From assembly GCF_001083805.1 (NCBI RefSeq), contig NZ_JXSK01000002.1:672257-736256 (forward strand): DNA of 64,000 nt. Direction: 5' to 3'. Below the pieces are notes generated by a model. It did not search any database. It was not told where the DNA came from and saw only the letters and a list, made by a program, of their open reading frames with translations. Both the position numbers and the translations under genes were made by a program. Positions 9,874-18,225 of the stretch are shown one piece after another. The stretch comes from Photorhabdus luminescens subsp. luminescens. Its GTDB lineage: Bacteria; Pseudomonadota; Gammaproteobacteria; Enterobacterales; Enterobacteriaceae. Each line of letters begins with the position of its first letter. Position 1 is the stretch's first letter.

Positions 9874-9898
9874 AGCGGGCAAATTGTCCGCTTTTACT
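9874..9898 (+). terminator. Rho-independent terminator of gldA
   Basis: AGCGGGCA/TGTCCGCT, an 8-bp stem with one G-U pair and a 3-base loop, is followed by TTTTACTCTTTT, 10 bp after the gldA stop. Confidence 0.85.
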
Positions 9899-10089
9899 CT
9901 TTTATTCAAGCAACTAAAGTTCGGAAATGAAAAAGAATAATCTTGGCTAATACAATGCATATCCACTAAAAAGCAAATAATCTCTGTTAATAGTGCTTGT
10001 AGTGAAGTGAAAATCAATCAACTGAGTTGTTGAGCAACGAGAAAACGCACTGTGCAAAATCAGTGCGTTAAGAAATAAATTTATCGAGT

Positions 10090-10521
10090 CTATTCAGGCC
10101 AAAAGTTTTCATCCATTATTTGCTCAAACGTCCAAGGACAAGTTTCAGGAAATATATTTCGATTAATTAGCGTTTCTTTTTCTGCTAATCGACGAGCAGC
10201 GGTGTAAGCTTTTTCCAAATGTTCATCCAACTTATTTTTCAAACTGGGAGATTCTTGCAAACAATCAATCGCCTTATCACGCTGTTCTTCAATGGTTAGT
10301 TCCCAACTCCGCCCTCTGCGATCTGCCTGATATCTCCATTTCAGTAAGTGTGCGAGTAAAATTTCCAACCGAGATCGTAATTCTCTGCGCTCACTTCGCC
10401 CCATAGCCTCAATTTCCTCAAGAAGATTTTCCGTATCCAACTGGCTAAAATCACCGGAACGAAGCAAGTCTGCCTGCTCCTGCGTCCAACCATAAAAATC
10501 GCTGTCATAACGTGTCGTCAT
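10090..10521 (-). CDS. DUF29 family protein, copy 1
   Basis: A 143-residue protein of the DUF29 family (PF01724), recognised from the N-terminal YDSDFYGWTQEQADLLRSGD, the conserved LLEEIEAMGRSERRELRSRL helix and the WELTIEEQR segment. DUF29 proteins are mostly helical and of unknown function; they are common in cyanobacteria and scattered in enterobacteria. GGAGG stands just before the ATG. It is the downstream copy of a tandem pair. It shares both ends with copy 2, while the middle (about residues 65-120) differs in charge and sequence. Confidence 0.85.
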   Translation of the reverse strand: MTTRYDSDFYGWTQEQADLLRSGDFSQLDTENLLEEIEAMGRSERRELRSRLEILLAHLLKWRYQADRRGRSWELTIEEQRDKAIDCLQESPSLKNKLDEHLEKAYTAARRLAEKETLINRNIFPETCPWTFEQIMDENFWPE

Positions 10522-10713
10522 GGTTCCTCCACTTGTATATCAGCTATGCAACTGTATAAATTATGAGTCTGGCAGATTATTGGTATACCGTCAAAACAGT
10601 ATGTTTATCGTTAAAATCGATTAGCAGCCCATTCACCATAAAGGTACAACACAATATTGCAGCTTAAAGCCAGTGGTTTTAACCTTTCATTTGGAAGAGT
10701 AAATTTATCGAGT

Positions 10714-11145
10714 CTATTCAGGCCAAAAATTTTCATCCATTATTTGCTCAAACGTCCAAGGGCAAGTTTCAGGAAATACACTACGCCTAATATTAGTTTC
10801 CCTCTCCGCTGCAATAATGGCATCACCATAAGCATCAGAGGAAATTTCGCTAAGTTCTGACTTTAAACTGGGATTTTTTTTAAGACGACGGGCTATTTTT
10901 CTCCTCTGCCCTTCAATCGTAAGCTTCCAGCTCCGATATTGCCATTCAGATTGGAATTGCCACTTTAGGAGGTGAAGAAACAGTACCTCAAGACGAGATT
11001 CCAGCTCGTTTCTTTGGCTATTTCCCATACCTTCTATTTCCTCCGAAAGGTTTTCTCTGTCCAATTGATTCAGATCACCAGAACGAAGCAAACCTGCCTG
11101 CTCCCGCGTCCAACCATAAAAATCGCTGTTATAACGTGTCGTCAT
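10714..11145 (-). CDS. DUF29 family protein, copy 2
   Basis: A 143-residue paralogue of the neighbouring DUF29 gene, same length, with identical first residues (MTTRY) and an identical C-terminus (FPETCPWTFEQIMDENFWPE). The core LSEEIEGMGNSQRNELESRL is conserved but the middle has diverged. GGAGG precedes the ATG. Function unknown; no toxin or antitoxin partner is visible. The shared upstream sequence suggests both copies keep the same promoter. Confidence 0.85.
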   Translation of the reverse strand: MTTRYNSDFYGWTREQAGLLRSGDLNQLDRENLSEEIEGMGNSQRNELESRLEVLFLHLLKWQFQSEWQYRSWKLTIEGQRRKIARRLKKNPSLKSELSEISSDAYGDAIIAAERETNIRRSVFPETCPWTFEQIMDENFWPE

Positions 11146-11277
11146 GGTTCCTCCAGTATAAATTATGAGTCTGGCAGACTATTGGTATACCGTCAAAACA
11201 GTATATTTATCGTTAAAATCGATTAGCAGCCCATTCACCCTAAATTGAGAATAGCCTTTCGTCTGGACGGATACATA

Positions 11278-11404
11278 TATACCCGTCATCTTTCAAGTTG
11301 CCTCTTTGTTGGCTGCACTCACTCACCCCGGTCACATAGTTATCTATGCTCCCGGGGATTCGCTCCCTTGCCGTCGCGATGCATCTTGAAATCCATTGGG
11401 TATA
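11278..11404. repeat. ERIC/IRU-type repeat, copy 1
   Basis: A 127-bp imperfect palindrome with terminal TATACCC/GGGTATA and a core (CTCACCCCGGTCAC, then CCGGGGATTCGCTC) that matches the central part of ERIC elements. A near-identical 127-bp copy lies at 15948. Confidence 0.8.
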
Positions 11405-11503
11405 GAATAACAAATAAAAGGAGCATGAAATCTGTGGTTTTTGTTTGATAAAGAACAAAAACGAACCAAAAACGCTCACCAACAATTAAGTAAAGCTCGT
11501 TAT

Positions 11504-11519
11504 TGTGATAATGGTCACA
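11504..11519. promoter_or_regulatory. CRP-cAMP site upstream of glpT
   Basis: TGTGA-TAATGG-TCACA: perfect match to the CRP consensus in both half-sites, about 230 bp upstream of the glpT ATG. E. coli glpTQ is CRP-activated. No clear GlpR operator was identified in the same gap. Confidence 0.75.
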
Positions 11520-11750
11520 ATTTCATTGGTAAAGTACATTTTAAAAAGTTAACAAATCACTCAGAATTATCGCCGGGGCAAAACAACTTTAACAACTGAG
11601 GGTTGTTTCACAGATAGGTTGGGTTATTTCAACTATCATAATTTTCGTTATGGAAAATAACCACTTACAAAACCTTTCATTTTCCCATCCGGTGGCAATA
11701 GTCAACCGGCAAGCTGTTTATATAACCAAAAATGCCATCGGAGGCAAAAT

Positions 11751-13103
11751 ATGTTAAGTATTTTCAAGCCGACACCTCATAGGTCCCGGCTGTCAACAGA
11801 ACAGATAGATCCCGTCTATCGTCGCTTACGCTGGCAAATTTTTATGGGCATTTTCTTTGGTTATGCTGCTTATTATCTGGTAAGGAAAAACTTTGCACTC
11901 GCAATGCCTTATCTGGTTGAACAAGGTTTTTCCAAAGGCGATCTCGGCTTCGCATTATCAGGGATTTCTATCGCATACGGCATCTCCAAATTCATCATGG
12001 GCTCCGTATCCGACCGTTCTAACCCACGATTCTTCTTACCTGCGGGTCTGATCCTCGCGGCTGTTGTCATGCTGTTTATGGGTTTCGTACCTTGGGCAAC
12101 TTCCAGTATTGCCATTATGTTTGTACTACTGTTCCTGTGCGGCTGGTTTCAAGGCATGGGTTGGCCTCCTTGTGGTCGTACTATGGTGCACTGGTGGTCA
12201 CAGAAAGAACGTGGCGGTATCGTTTCTATCTGGAACTGCTCACATAATGTTGGCGGCGGCTTACCACCATTGCTATTCCTGTTAGGCATGGCGTGGTTCA
12301 ATGACTGGAAAGCCGCACTTTACATGCCAGCTTTTGCCGCAATTCTCGTTGCATTGATTGCGTTCGCGCTGATGCGTGACACACCACAATCTTGTGGCTT
12401 GCCGCCAATCGAAGAGTATAAAAACGACTATCCTTCTGATTACACAGAAAAAGATGAAAAAGAGTTAACAGCTAAACAGATTTTCATGCAGTACGTGTTA
12501 CCTAACAAACTGCTGTGGATGGTTGCTATGGCTAACGTATTTGTTTATCTGCTACGTTACGGTGTTCTTGACTGGTCGCCAACCTATCTACGTGAAGCCA
12601 AGCATTTCGCACTAGATAAATCTTCATGGGCTTATTTCTTGTACGAATATGCCGGTATCCCAGGCACGCTACTCTGTGGTTGGATGTCAGACAAAATATT
12701 TAAAGGCAACCGTGGTGCAACCGGGGTGTTCTTTATGACGCTGGTCACCATCGCCACTATCGTATTCTGGTTGAACCCACCAGGTAACCCAACCGTAGAT
12801 ATGGCTTGCATGTTGATTATTGGCTTCCTTATCTACGGCCCAGTGATGCTGACGGGTCTACATGCCCTTGAGCTGGCGCCAAAGAAAGCCGCAGGTACAG
12901 CCGCCGGCTTCACCGGCTTATTTGGTTACTTAGGCGGCTCTGTTGCTGCAAGTGCTATCATCGGTTACACCGTTGAGTTTTTCGGTTGGGATAGCGGGTT
13001 TATGGTAATGATTGGTGGTAGTATCTTGTCCGTTATTCTGTTGCTAATCGTCACAATTACCGAAAAGAAACATAAACAGGAAATAGCCCAACAATATGGC
13101 TAA
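11751..13103 (+). CDS. glpT: GlpT, glycerol-3-phosphate/phosphate antiporter
   Basis: A 450-residue major facilitator protein of the organophosphate:phosphate antiporter family, with 12 predicted membrane helices. It is nearly identical to E. coli GlpT (452) in the first helix ([19 protein letters not shown], with the substrate-site Arg45 equivalent), in RSNPR and [17 protein letters not shown], and in the second half ([15 protein letters not shown], with the equivalent of Arg269). It imports glycerol-3-phosphate in exchange for phosphate, and is also the usual entry route for fosfomycin. GGAGG lies upstream. A terminator separates it from glpQ. Confidence 0.97.
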   Translation: MLSIFKPTPHRSRLSTEQIDPVYRRLRWQIFMGIFFGYAAYYLVRKNFALAMPYLVEQGFSKGDLGFALSGISIAYGISKFIMGSVSDRSNPRFFLPAGLILAAVVMLFMGFVPWATSSIAIMFVLLFLCGWFQGMGWPPCGRTMVHWWSQKERGGIVSIWNCSHNVGGGLPPLLFLLGMAWFNDWKAALYMPAFAAILVALIAFALMRDTPQSCGLPPIEEYKNDYPSDYTEKDEKELTAKQIFMQYVLPNKLLWMVAMANVFVYLLRYGVLDWSPTYLREAKHFALDKSSWAYFLYEYAGIPGTLLCGWMSDKIFKGNRGATGVFFMTLVTIATIVFWLNPPGNPTVDMACMLIIGFLIYGPVMLTGLHALELAPKKAAGTAAGFTGLFGYLGGSVAASAIIGYTVEFFGWDSGFMVMIGGSILSVILLLIVTITEKKHKQEIAQQYG

Positions 13104-13145
13104 CCTCTGTCATTAAACTGTGATATATCACTGATAATATCAATT

Positions 13146-13178
13146 AAGCCGCAGCATTATATATGCTGCGGCTTTTTT
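13146..13178 (+). terminator. Terminator between glpT and glpQ
   Basis: GCCGCAGCAT/ATGCTGCGGC, a perfect 10-bp stem extended by AA/TT with a 5-base loop, followed by six T. It implies that glpQ needs read-through or its own promoter. Confidence 0.9.
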
Positions 13179-13282
13179 CAGACTCTAAACTAAGAGATTA
13201 TGTCAGTGAGTATTATTAACACAGACAAACACACAGTTTAATGAGATAGATTTCATCTCATCGCTAAAACGGAGAAACACAC

Positions 13283-14359
13283 ATGCAAACTCCAATCAAA
13301 ACAATAATAACAGGTATTATTTTAGCCTCATCAATGTCAGGTATCACCCAGGCGGCAGATAAGATTGTTATCGCCCATCGAGGCGCAAGTGGATATCTGC
13401 CTGAACACACTCTGCCAGCCAAAGCGATGGCTTATGCCGAAGGTGCTGATTATCTGGAACAAGATCTGGTCATGACTAAAGATGATGAACTGATAGTCTT
13501 ACATGACCACTACCTTGATCGTGTCACTGACGTTGCCAACAAATTCCCTGACCGTGCTCGCCAAGATGGACGCTACTATGCCATCGACTTTACCTTATCT
13601 GAAATCAAGTCATTAAAATTCACGGAAGGCTTTGAGATTAAAAATAATCAACAAATACAAAGCTTCGCCAATCGTTTCCCGATGTGGAAATCTGATTTTC
13701 GAATCCACACTTTTCAGGAAGAGATTGAGTTTGTTCAAGGATTAAATAAATCTACCGGCAAAAACATCGGTATTTACCCGGAAATTAAAGCGCCGTGGTT
13801 CCACCAACAAGAGGGAAAAGATATTTCCACTAAGGTGCTAGCCGTGCTGAAAGAGTATGGTTATACCAAGAAAAGCGACAAAGTTTACCTGCAATGTTTT
13901 GATACCAACGAACTCAAACGCATCAAAAATGAACTGGAACCCAAGCTAGGCATGGATCTGAAACTGGTTCAACTTATCGCCTACACCGACTGGAATGAAA
14001 CTTATGAAAAACAATCAGACGGTAAATGGACAAATTACAGCTATGACTGGATGTTCAAACCAGGCGCAATGAGAGAAGTAGCACAATATGCTGATGGCAT
14101 CGGCCCTGATTACCATATGATCGTGGCGGAGAATTCCACACCAACCAATATTAAGTTAACTAGTCTGGTAAAAGAAGCTCACACCAATAATCTGGAAGTC
14201 CACCCATACACGATTCGAGTTGATCAACTGCCTAAATACGCCGCCAGCGGCGATCAGCTTTTCGATATCATGTATAACCAAGCGGGTGTAGATGGTGTAT
14301 TCACCGATTTTCCTGACTTAGGCGTGAAATTCCTGCAAAAACATCATCAACATAAATAA
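13283..14359 (+). CDS. glpQ: GlpQ, periplasmic glycerophosphodiester phosphodiesterase
   Basis: A 358-residue secreted enzyme that hydrolyses glycerophosphodiesters (for example glycerophosphocholine) to glycerol-3-phosphate and alcohol, feeding GlpT. A Sec signal peptide of about 24 residues ends at TQA-ADK. The GDPD domain follows with the catalytic HRGASGYLPEHT (both catalytic histidine regions, including LHDHYLDRVTDV), the Ca-site EQDL and PEIKAPWF. Length equals E. coli GlpQ. CGGAG precedes the ATG. Phospholipid head groups from a host would be a plausible substrate source if this is an insect pathogen. Confidence 0.96.
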   Translation: MQTPIKTIITGIILASSMSGITQAADKIVIAHRGASGYLPEHTLPAKAMAYAEGADYLEQDLVMTKDDELIVLHDHYLDRVTDVANKFPDRARQDGRYYAIDFTLSEIKSLKFTEGFEIKNNQQIQSFANRFPMWKSDFRIHTFQEEIEFVQGLNKSTGKNIGIYPEIKAPWFHQQEGKDISTKVLAVLKEYGYTKKSDKVYLQCFDTNELKRIKNELEPKLGMDLKLVQLIAYTDWNETYEKQSDGKWTNYSYDWMFKPGAMREVAQYADGIGPDYHMIVAENSTPTNIKLTSLVKEAHTNNLEVHPYTIRVDQLPKYAASGDQLFDIMYNQAGVDGVFTDFPDLGVKFLQKHHQHK

Positions 14360-14365
14360 GATGCA

Positions 14366-14393
14366 AACAGGGCGCCTCAATCTGCGCCCTGTT
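14366..14393. terminator. Bidirectional terminator between glpQ and epmA
   Basis: AACAGGGCGC/GCGCCCTGTT, a perfect 10-bp stem with an 8-base loop between convergent genes. Confidence 0.8.
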
Positions 14394-14409
14394 CTTATCG
14401 CTTTAAGAA

Positions 14410-15387
14410 TTACGCTTTACTTATCGAAAAGGCCATAACATCACTGAGCTTTTCAGCCCGCAAAGCTAACATCACCAAACGATCGACGCCAAGCGCCACG
14501 CCAGCACACTCAGGCATCCCTTGTTTCAGGGCGCCAACCAAATTTTCATCAATCGGTCGAACAGGTAAACCTAACCCTGTGCGTTTACGGTTATCCTGTT
14601 CAAAACGCTGACGCTGCTCATGACTATCAGTTAGCTCACGGAAGCCATTTGCCAATTCAACGCCTTTAAAATAGACTTCAAAACGCTCTGCCACCCGATG
14701 ATCTTCTTTACTGATTTCCGCCAGAGAAGCCTGAGAAGCTGGAAAATGGTAGATAAAAGTTGGCTTTTCAGTACCGATATGCGGTTCAACACCAACAGCA
14801 AACAAAAGTTGCAATAAAGTATCTCGATCTTCTTCTACATCAGCAATATTACTCAGATCCAATTTGGCGGCGACTTCACGCAACTTTTCTTTCTCTGCTG
14901 ATAGCGGGTCAATATCCAGATAGCGCAAGAAAGCCTGTTGATAAGAGAGTGATTCTGCATTTTCACAGTCAAGGATCTGTTGAAGTAAGTCATCAACTTC
15001 ATTCATCAAACGATACATATCATAGTGAGGCCGATACCATTCCAGCATGGTAAATTCAGGATTATGATAACGCCCCGCCTCTTCATTACGAAAGCAGCGA
15101 CCGAGCTGATAAATAGGGCCGCTTCCTGCCGCCAGCAGGCGCTTCATGTGATATTCCGGGCTTGTCATCAGATAAAGAGTCATACCATCCGCAGCTCCTG
15201 GACCAACAAACTCCGTCTGAAAAGGAAACAATTGAATATCAGTCACTGTAAACTGACCCATCGCAGGCGTTTCAACTTCCAATACCCCACGATCTGCGAA
15301 AAAGCGCCGTATTTCTGCTAAAATAGTCGCTCGTTTCAACAAGTTGGCGATAGGTGCGCTTGGCTGCCAGTTTGCTGTTTCGCTCAT
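14410..15387 (-). CDS. epmA: EpmA, EF-P--(R)-beta-lysine ligase
   Basis: A 325-residue class II lysyl-tRNA-synthetase-like protein lacking the anticodon domain (also GenX/PoxA/YjeA). It activates (R)-beta-lysine with ATP and attaches it to Lys34 of elongation factor P. Class II motifs are visible: GVLEVETP, the motif 2 loop [22 protein letters not shown] and motif 3 [12 protein letters not shown]. The frame is open to 15447, but ATG 15387 has TGGAG upstream and matches the E. coli start MSETASWQPS. Its target efp and partner epmB are in this same window. Confidence 0.96.
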   Translation of the reverse strand: MSETANWQPSAPIANLLKRATILAEIRRFFADRGVLEVETPAMGQFTVTDIQLFPFQTEFVGPGAADGMTLYLMTSPEYHMKRLLAAGSGPIYQLGRCFRNEEAGRYHNPEFTMLEWYRPHYDMYRLMNEVDDLLQQILDCENAESLSYQQAFLRYLDIDPLSAEKEKLREVAAKLDLSNIADVEEDRDTLLQLLFAVGVEPHIGTEKPTFIYHFPASQASLAEISKEDHRVAERFEVYFKGVELANGFRELTDSHEQRQRFEQDNRKRTGLGLPVRPIDENLVGALKQGMPECAGVALGVDRLVMLALRAEKLSDVMAFSISKA

Positions 15388-15628
15388 GTAAATGACTCCA
15401 AAATAAAACCAAACGTGCAGTCTACCTGCATCACACATATCAGACAAATGATTACCGTCTGATCATCCCGGAACAACTTAGCTTGTCTCGTATCAAGACT
15501 ATCGCAGATTGACTATGACCGGATATATTATTATTAGCTATCTGCTAAAATATTACAGTCAGATAAACAATAAAATAGTGATCGATTTTTCCTGACACAA
15601 CAAAGCCAATACCAGACAAAATCACTAT

Positions 15629-15778
15629 TTACTCTAACAGAGTTATCAATTTAAAATGACAAAATACATCTATATTGGTTTTATCCGGCTTAATATGATT
15701 AATGCCTTTTGTGCTGATCCTACTCAGATATTTTCCATTATCTTCCTGCAATGCGATAATGTGCTCTGATAATGCCAT
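15629..15778 (-). CDS. 49-residue single-repeat relative of the beta-trefoil-like proteins
   Basis: A short frame starting MALSEHIIALQEDNGKYLSR and ending with the IKPDKTNIDVFCHFKL tail. It equals the first few residues and the last repeat of the 137-residue proteins at 16336 and 17208, with two repeats missing. It has an excellent Shine-Dalgarno (GGAGG, six bases before the ATG) preceded by the same AT-rich stretch as its relatives, so I think it is expressed. One 40-45-residue repeat could form a trefoil only as a homotrimer. Alternatively it is a deletion product of a full-length paralogue. The remainder of 15388-15628 shows nothing recognisable. Confidence 0.6.
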   Translation of the reverse strand: MALSEHIIALQEDNGKYLSRISTKGINHIKPDKTNIDVFCHFKLITLLE

Positions 15779-15947
15779 TCATACCCTCCATTTAAATATA
15801 ATTAATTACTTTATAGAATACCATTTAAACCTCATGTCGATTCTTTATGCCCATAGAAATAAAATTCCCTTGTTGAATATATACTACTACCGTTAAACAA
15901 TAAAATATATCCTCTCTTTATTATAAGCAACATAGCCAATTATTATT

Positions 15948-16074
15948 TATACCCGTCATCTTTCAAGTTGCCTCTTTGTTGGCTGCACTCACTCACCCCG
16001 GTCACATAGTTCGCTATGCTTCCGGGGATTCGCTCCCTTGCCGTCTCGATGCATCTTGAAATCCATAGGGTATA
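15948..16074. repeat. ERIC/IRU-type repeat, copy 2
   Basis: 127 bp with the same TATACCC/GGGTATA ends and nearly the same sequence as 11278-11404, differing at only a few positions (the central loop and two arm bases). It lies in the AT-rich insert between epmA and frdA. Confidence 0.8.
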
Positions 16075-16280
16075 TAATTATTAAATAATCAGAAGAAATT
16101 ATTATACTTAAATTAGAATTTAGATATTATAAGAAAACTGAAAAATAATTTAAGATGATAATTATAATATGACCAGTAACACGAATAATACATTATTAAT
16201 CAAATTATTATGGAGCATAATTAATATTTTATCTGGTGTATTAGATGACTAATCCTATCGCTTTACTATTAAAATAATAA

Positions 16281-16300
16281 TGGTCAGGTAAAACTGACCA
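16281..16300 (-). terminator. Terminator of the three-repeat protein gene at 16336
   Basis: TGGTCAG/CTGACCA with a 6-base loop; on the minus strand it is followed by TTATTATTTT. The same hairpin, with one G-U pair, follows the paralogue at 17159-17176. Confidence 0.65.
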
Positions 16301-16335
16301 CCATAATAAAATGTCAGCAAAGCTCATTTGTCCAA

Positions 16336-16749
16336 TTACAGTTTTATAACTTTAAACTGGCAATATATATCTAAGTCGTACTTATCCGGTTTAATATAGT
16401 TAAAAATACCACCTGCATTGATCCGACTCAGATATTTTCCATTATCTGCACACAAAGCTATCATATTATCGTCAATATATTCTAAAGTAAAAGTAGAATA
16501 AACATCAATATCTGATTTTGTCGCTACAATATAATCGCTACCTGCCAGAGAAATCCGACTCAAATAAAGACCATTGCTTGCACGAAGTGCTATCTTATTG
16601 GCGCTAATTTGTGTTGCAGAATATTTGGTGTAAATATCAACAATAGATTTATTAGCTTCAATAAAATCAAATCCTCCTCCTCGATCAATTCGACTTAAAT
16701 AGCACCCATTATCTGCCAGTAATGCAATAGGACTACTTGATAATCCCAT
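16336..16749 (-). CDS. Three-repeat, probably beta-trefoil protein (fascin/lectin-like), copy 1
   Basis: A 137-residue protein built from three repeats of about 44 residues with the pattern IAL-x-AD/SN-G-x-YLSRI, then IxxxKSxIDIYSxF. Three such repeats without a signal peptide suggest a beta-trefoil of the fascin or ricin-B/agglutinin type. I do not recognise a specific family. No secretion signal, no cysteines of note. AGGAG stands eight bases before the ATG. It has its own terminator hairpin. The surrounding DNA is very AT-rich, suggesting acquired, possibly H-NS-silenced DNA. Possible roles include a lectin or cytoskeleton-binding effector; this is inference. Confidence 0.7.
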   Translation of the reverse strand: MGLSSSPIALLADNGCYLSRIDRGGGFDFIEANKSIVDIYTKYSATQISANKIALRASNGLYLSRISLAGSDYIVATKSDIDVYSTFTLEYIDDNMIALCADNGKYLSRINAGGIFNYIKPDKYDLDIYCQFKVIKL

Positions 16750-17158
16750 AATATTCTCCTGCTTAAATATATTTAATTTATTTTGGTCAACTATGTTATT
16801 TATAACGCATTAATTTAAACACCACATTTTACTATTCCTGTAAATATAAAAATTTTCCAATGAATATATACAATCAATATGATTATTAAATACCAAAATA
16901 TATTTTCGTATCTATTTTGAATGATATAATCATTTAAGATTTAATTATAATATTCATTAAACATAAATAGTTTTCACAGTTAAATTATAAAACCACAAAC
17001 TATAAACAAAATAAAAATTATTTTAAATCATTAATTGCAACATTATAAATAACTCTAAAAACCCTTTATTATCTAATTATCTTTGAATAAGTAATAGGTT
17101 TTTATTCGATATATTAAGTATCTGATATTATTAGTTTAAAATAAGACAAAATAATAGT
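16750..17158. other. AT-rich spacer between the paralogues
   Basis: About 410 bp of very AT-rich sequence with no frame longer than a few dozen codons. The parts next to the two gene starts resemble each other (TATATTTAA before AGGAG), consistent with gene duplication. Nothing else recognised. Confidence 0.6.
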
Positions 17159-17176
17159 GGCCAGTTTTACCTGACC
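17159..17176 (-). terminator. Terminator of the three-repeat protein gene at 17208
   Basis: On the minus strand GGTCAG-GTAAAA-CTGGCC forms a 6-bp stem with one G-U pair, followed by ACTATTATTTTG. It is homologous to the hairpin at 16281. Confidence 0.55.
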
Positions 17177-17207
17177 ACCATAAAAAAACTCAAGTAAAGG
17201 CCATTAG

Positions 17208-17621
17208 TTATGCAATTAGTGTGGTCACTTTAAAATGGCAATACACATCTAAATTAACTTTATCCGGTTTAATGTAATCAACACCGTTCACAGTAACCCG
17301 ACTTAAATATTTCCCGTTATCTGCACGTAAAGCTATCACATTACATCCAATATCCTCTACCGTAAATGTAGAATAAATATCAATACTCGATTTCACCGCT
17401 TCAATATAATCGCCATTAGGCCGAGTATACCGGCTCAAATAAAGCCCATTATCAGCAATAAGTGCTATCTTATTAGTACCAATCTGTATTAATTTATATC
17501 TTGAGTATATATCAATAGCAGATTTAACAGCTTCAATGTACTGAACTCCCGCCTGATCTATTCGGCTCAGATAGAGATTATTATCTGCTTGTAATGCAAT
17601 AGTAATATTTGGTAATGCCAT
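17208..17621 (-). CDS. Three-repeat, probably beta-trefoil protein (fascin/lectin-like), copy 2
   Basis: A 137-residue paralogue of the protein at 16336, with the same three repeats (IALQADNNLYLSRI, IALIADNGLYLSRY, IALRADNGKYLSRV), each ending with a (KS)xIDIYS or NLDVYCHF strand. The repeats resemble each other more clearly than in copy 1. AGGAG precedes the ATG by about six bases. The two genes are separate transcription units with a common arrangement (AT-rich leader, gene, hairpin). Function unknown; a sugar- or protein-binding beta-trefoil is the best structural guess. Confidence 0.7.
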   Translation of the reverse strand: MALPNITIALQADNNLYLSRIDQAGVQYIEAVKSAIDIYSRYKLIQIGTNKIALIADNGLYLSRYTRPNGDYIEAVKSSIDIYSTFTVEDIGCNVIALRADNGKYLSRVTVNGVDYIKPDKVNLDVYCHFKVTTLIA

Positions 17622-18225
17622 GACATCTCCTATTCAAATATATTTTCACACTTAAACTATATTCACCATGAATACACTATTTAAATATCAGTTATCACTA
17701 TACCTGTGAAAATAAACTCCTACTAATAAATATAAAAAATAGCAAATTGTATTTATATATTTATTTTGAATGATAGGTAATTTAAAATTTAACTATAACA
17801 TTCATTTATTGAATAAATGAAAATAATTTTTACATTTAAATTAAACGACCATAAATTATAAATAAAAAAACAGAAAAATCAAATTTACATTATATGGCCT
17901 TAATGCTGAGTTCTATTATTAGCGCTCTATTCTCCTCAAATAATAATGCTATCGATCAATGCCAAATAAAGTAACTAACTTTTGACCCAGATCAAGCTTG
18001 AGTAAGCAAATCCAACAAAATACCCTTTCATATCAAATTTACCTCACTTAGAACTCGCTATACTTAATCCAATACAAATAGTAATAAATAGCTACCCTTA
18101 ATCGTTAAAGCAGCGGATTTTTCCTACAGAATTTTGCTATATAAGAAACAATAACAACAACATTCCAGGAAAGTTACGACGATTTTGCTCACTAATTAAT
18201 TTCACTTAAACAATGGAGAAGCACA
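17622..18225. other. AT-rich region upstream of frdA
   Basis: 600 bp without a gene. The left part is the leader of the minus-strand paralogue; the right part contains an FNR-like site (17982-17995), a possible -10 (TATACT, 18059-18064) and the frdA ribosome-binding site. In E. coli epmA and frdA are directly divergent, so this spacer is mostly inserted DNA. Confidence 0.6.
17982..17995. promoter_or_regulatory. FNR-like box upstream of frdA
   Basis: TTGAC-CCAG-ATCAA matches the FNR consensus TTGAT-N4-ATCAA at nine of ten positions. E. coli frdABCD is FNR-activated anaerobically. The site is about 230 bp before the frdA start. Confidence 0.55.

Larger units (their letters stand above)
10077..11237. 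repeat. Tandem duplication of a DUF29 gene with its flanks
   Basis: Unit 1 (10077 to about 10636) and unit 2 (10701 to about 11237) are offset by exactly 624 bp from downstream flank through coding region. They share the 3' flank, both gene ends and about 70 bp upstream (GGTATACCGTCAAAACAGTA region). Unit 2 lacks about 24 bp just upstream of its gene. The middle of the genes has diverged, so the duplication is not recent. Confidence 0.85.
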
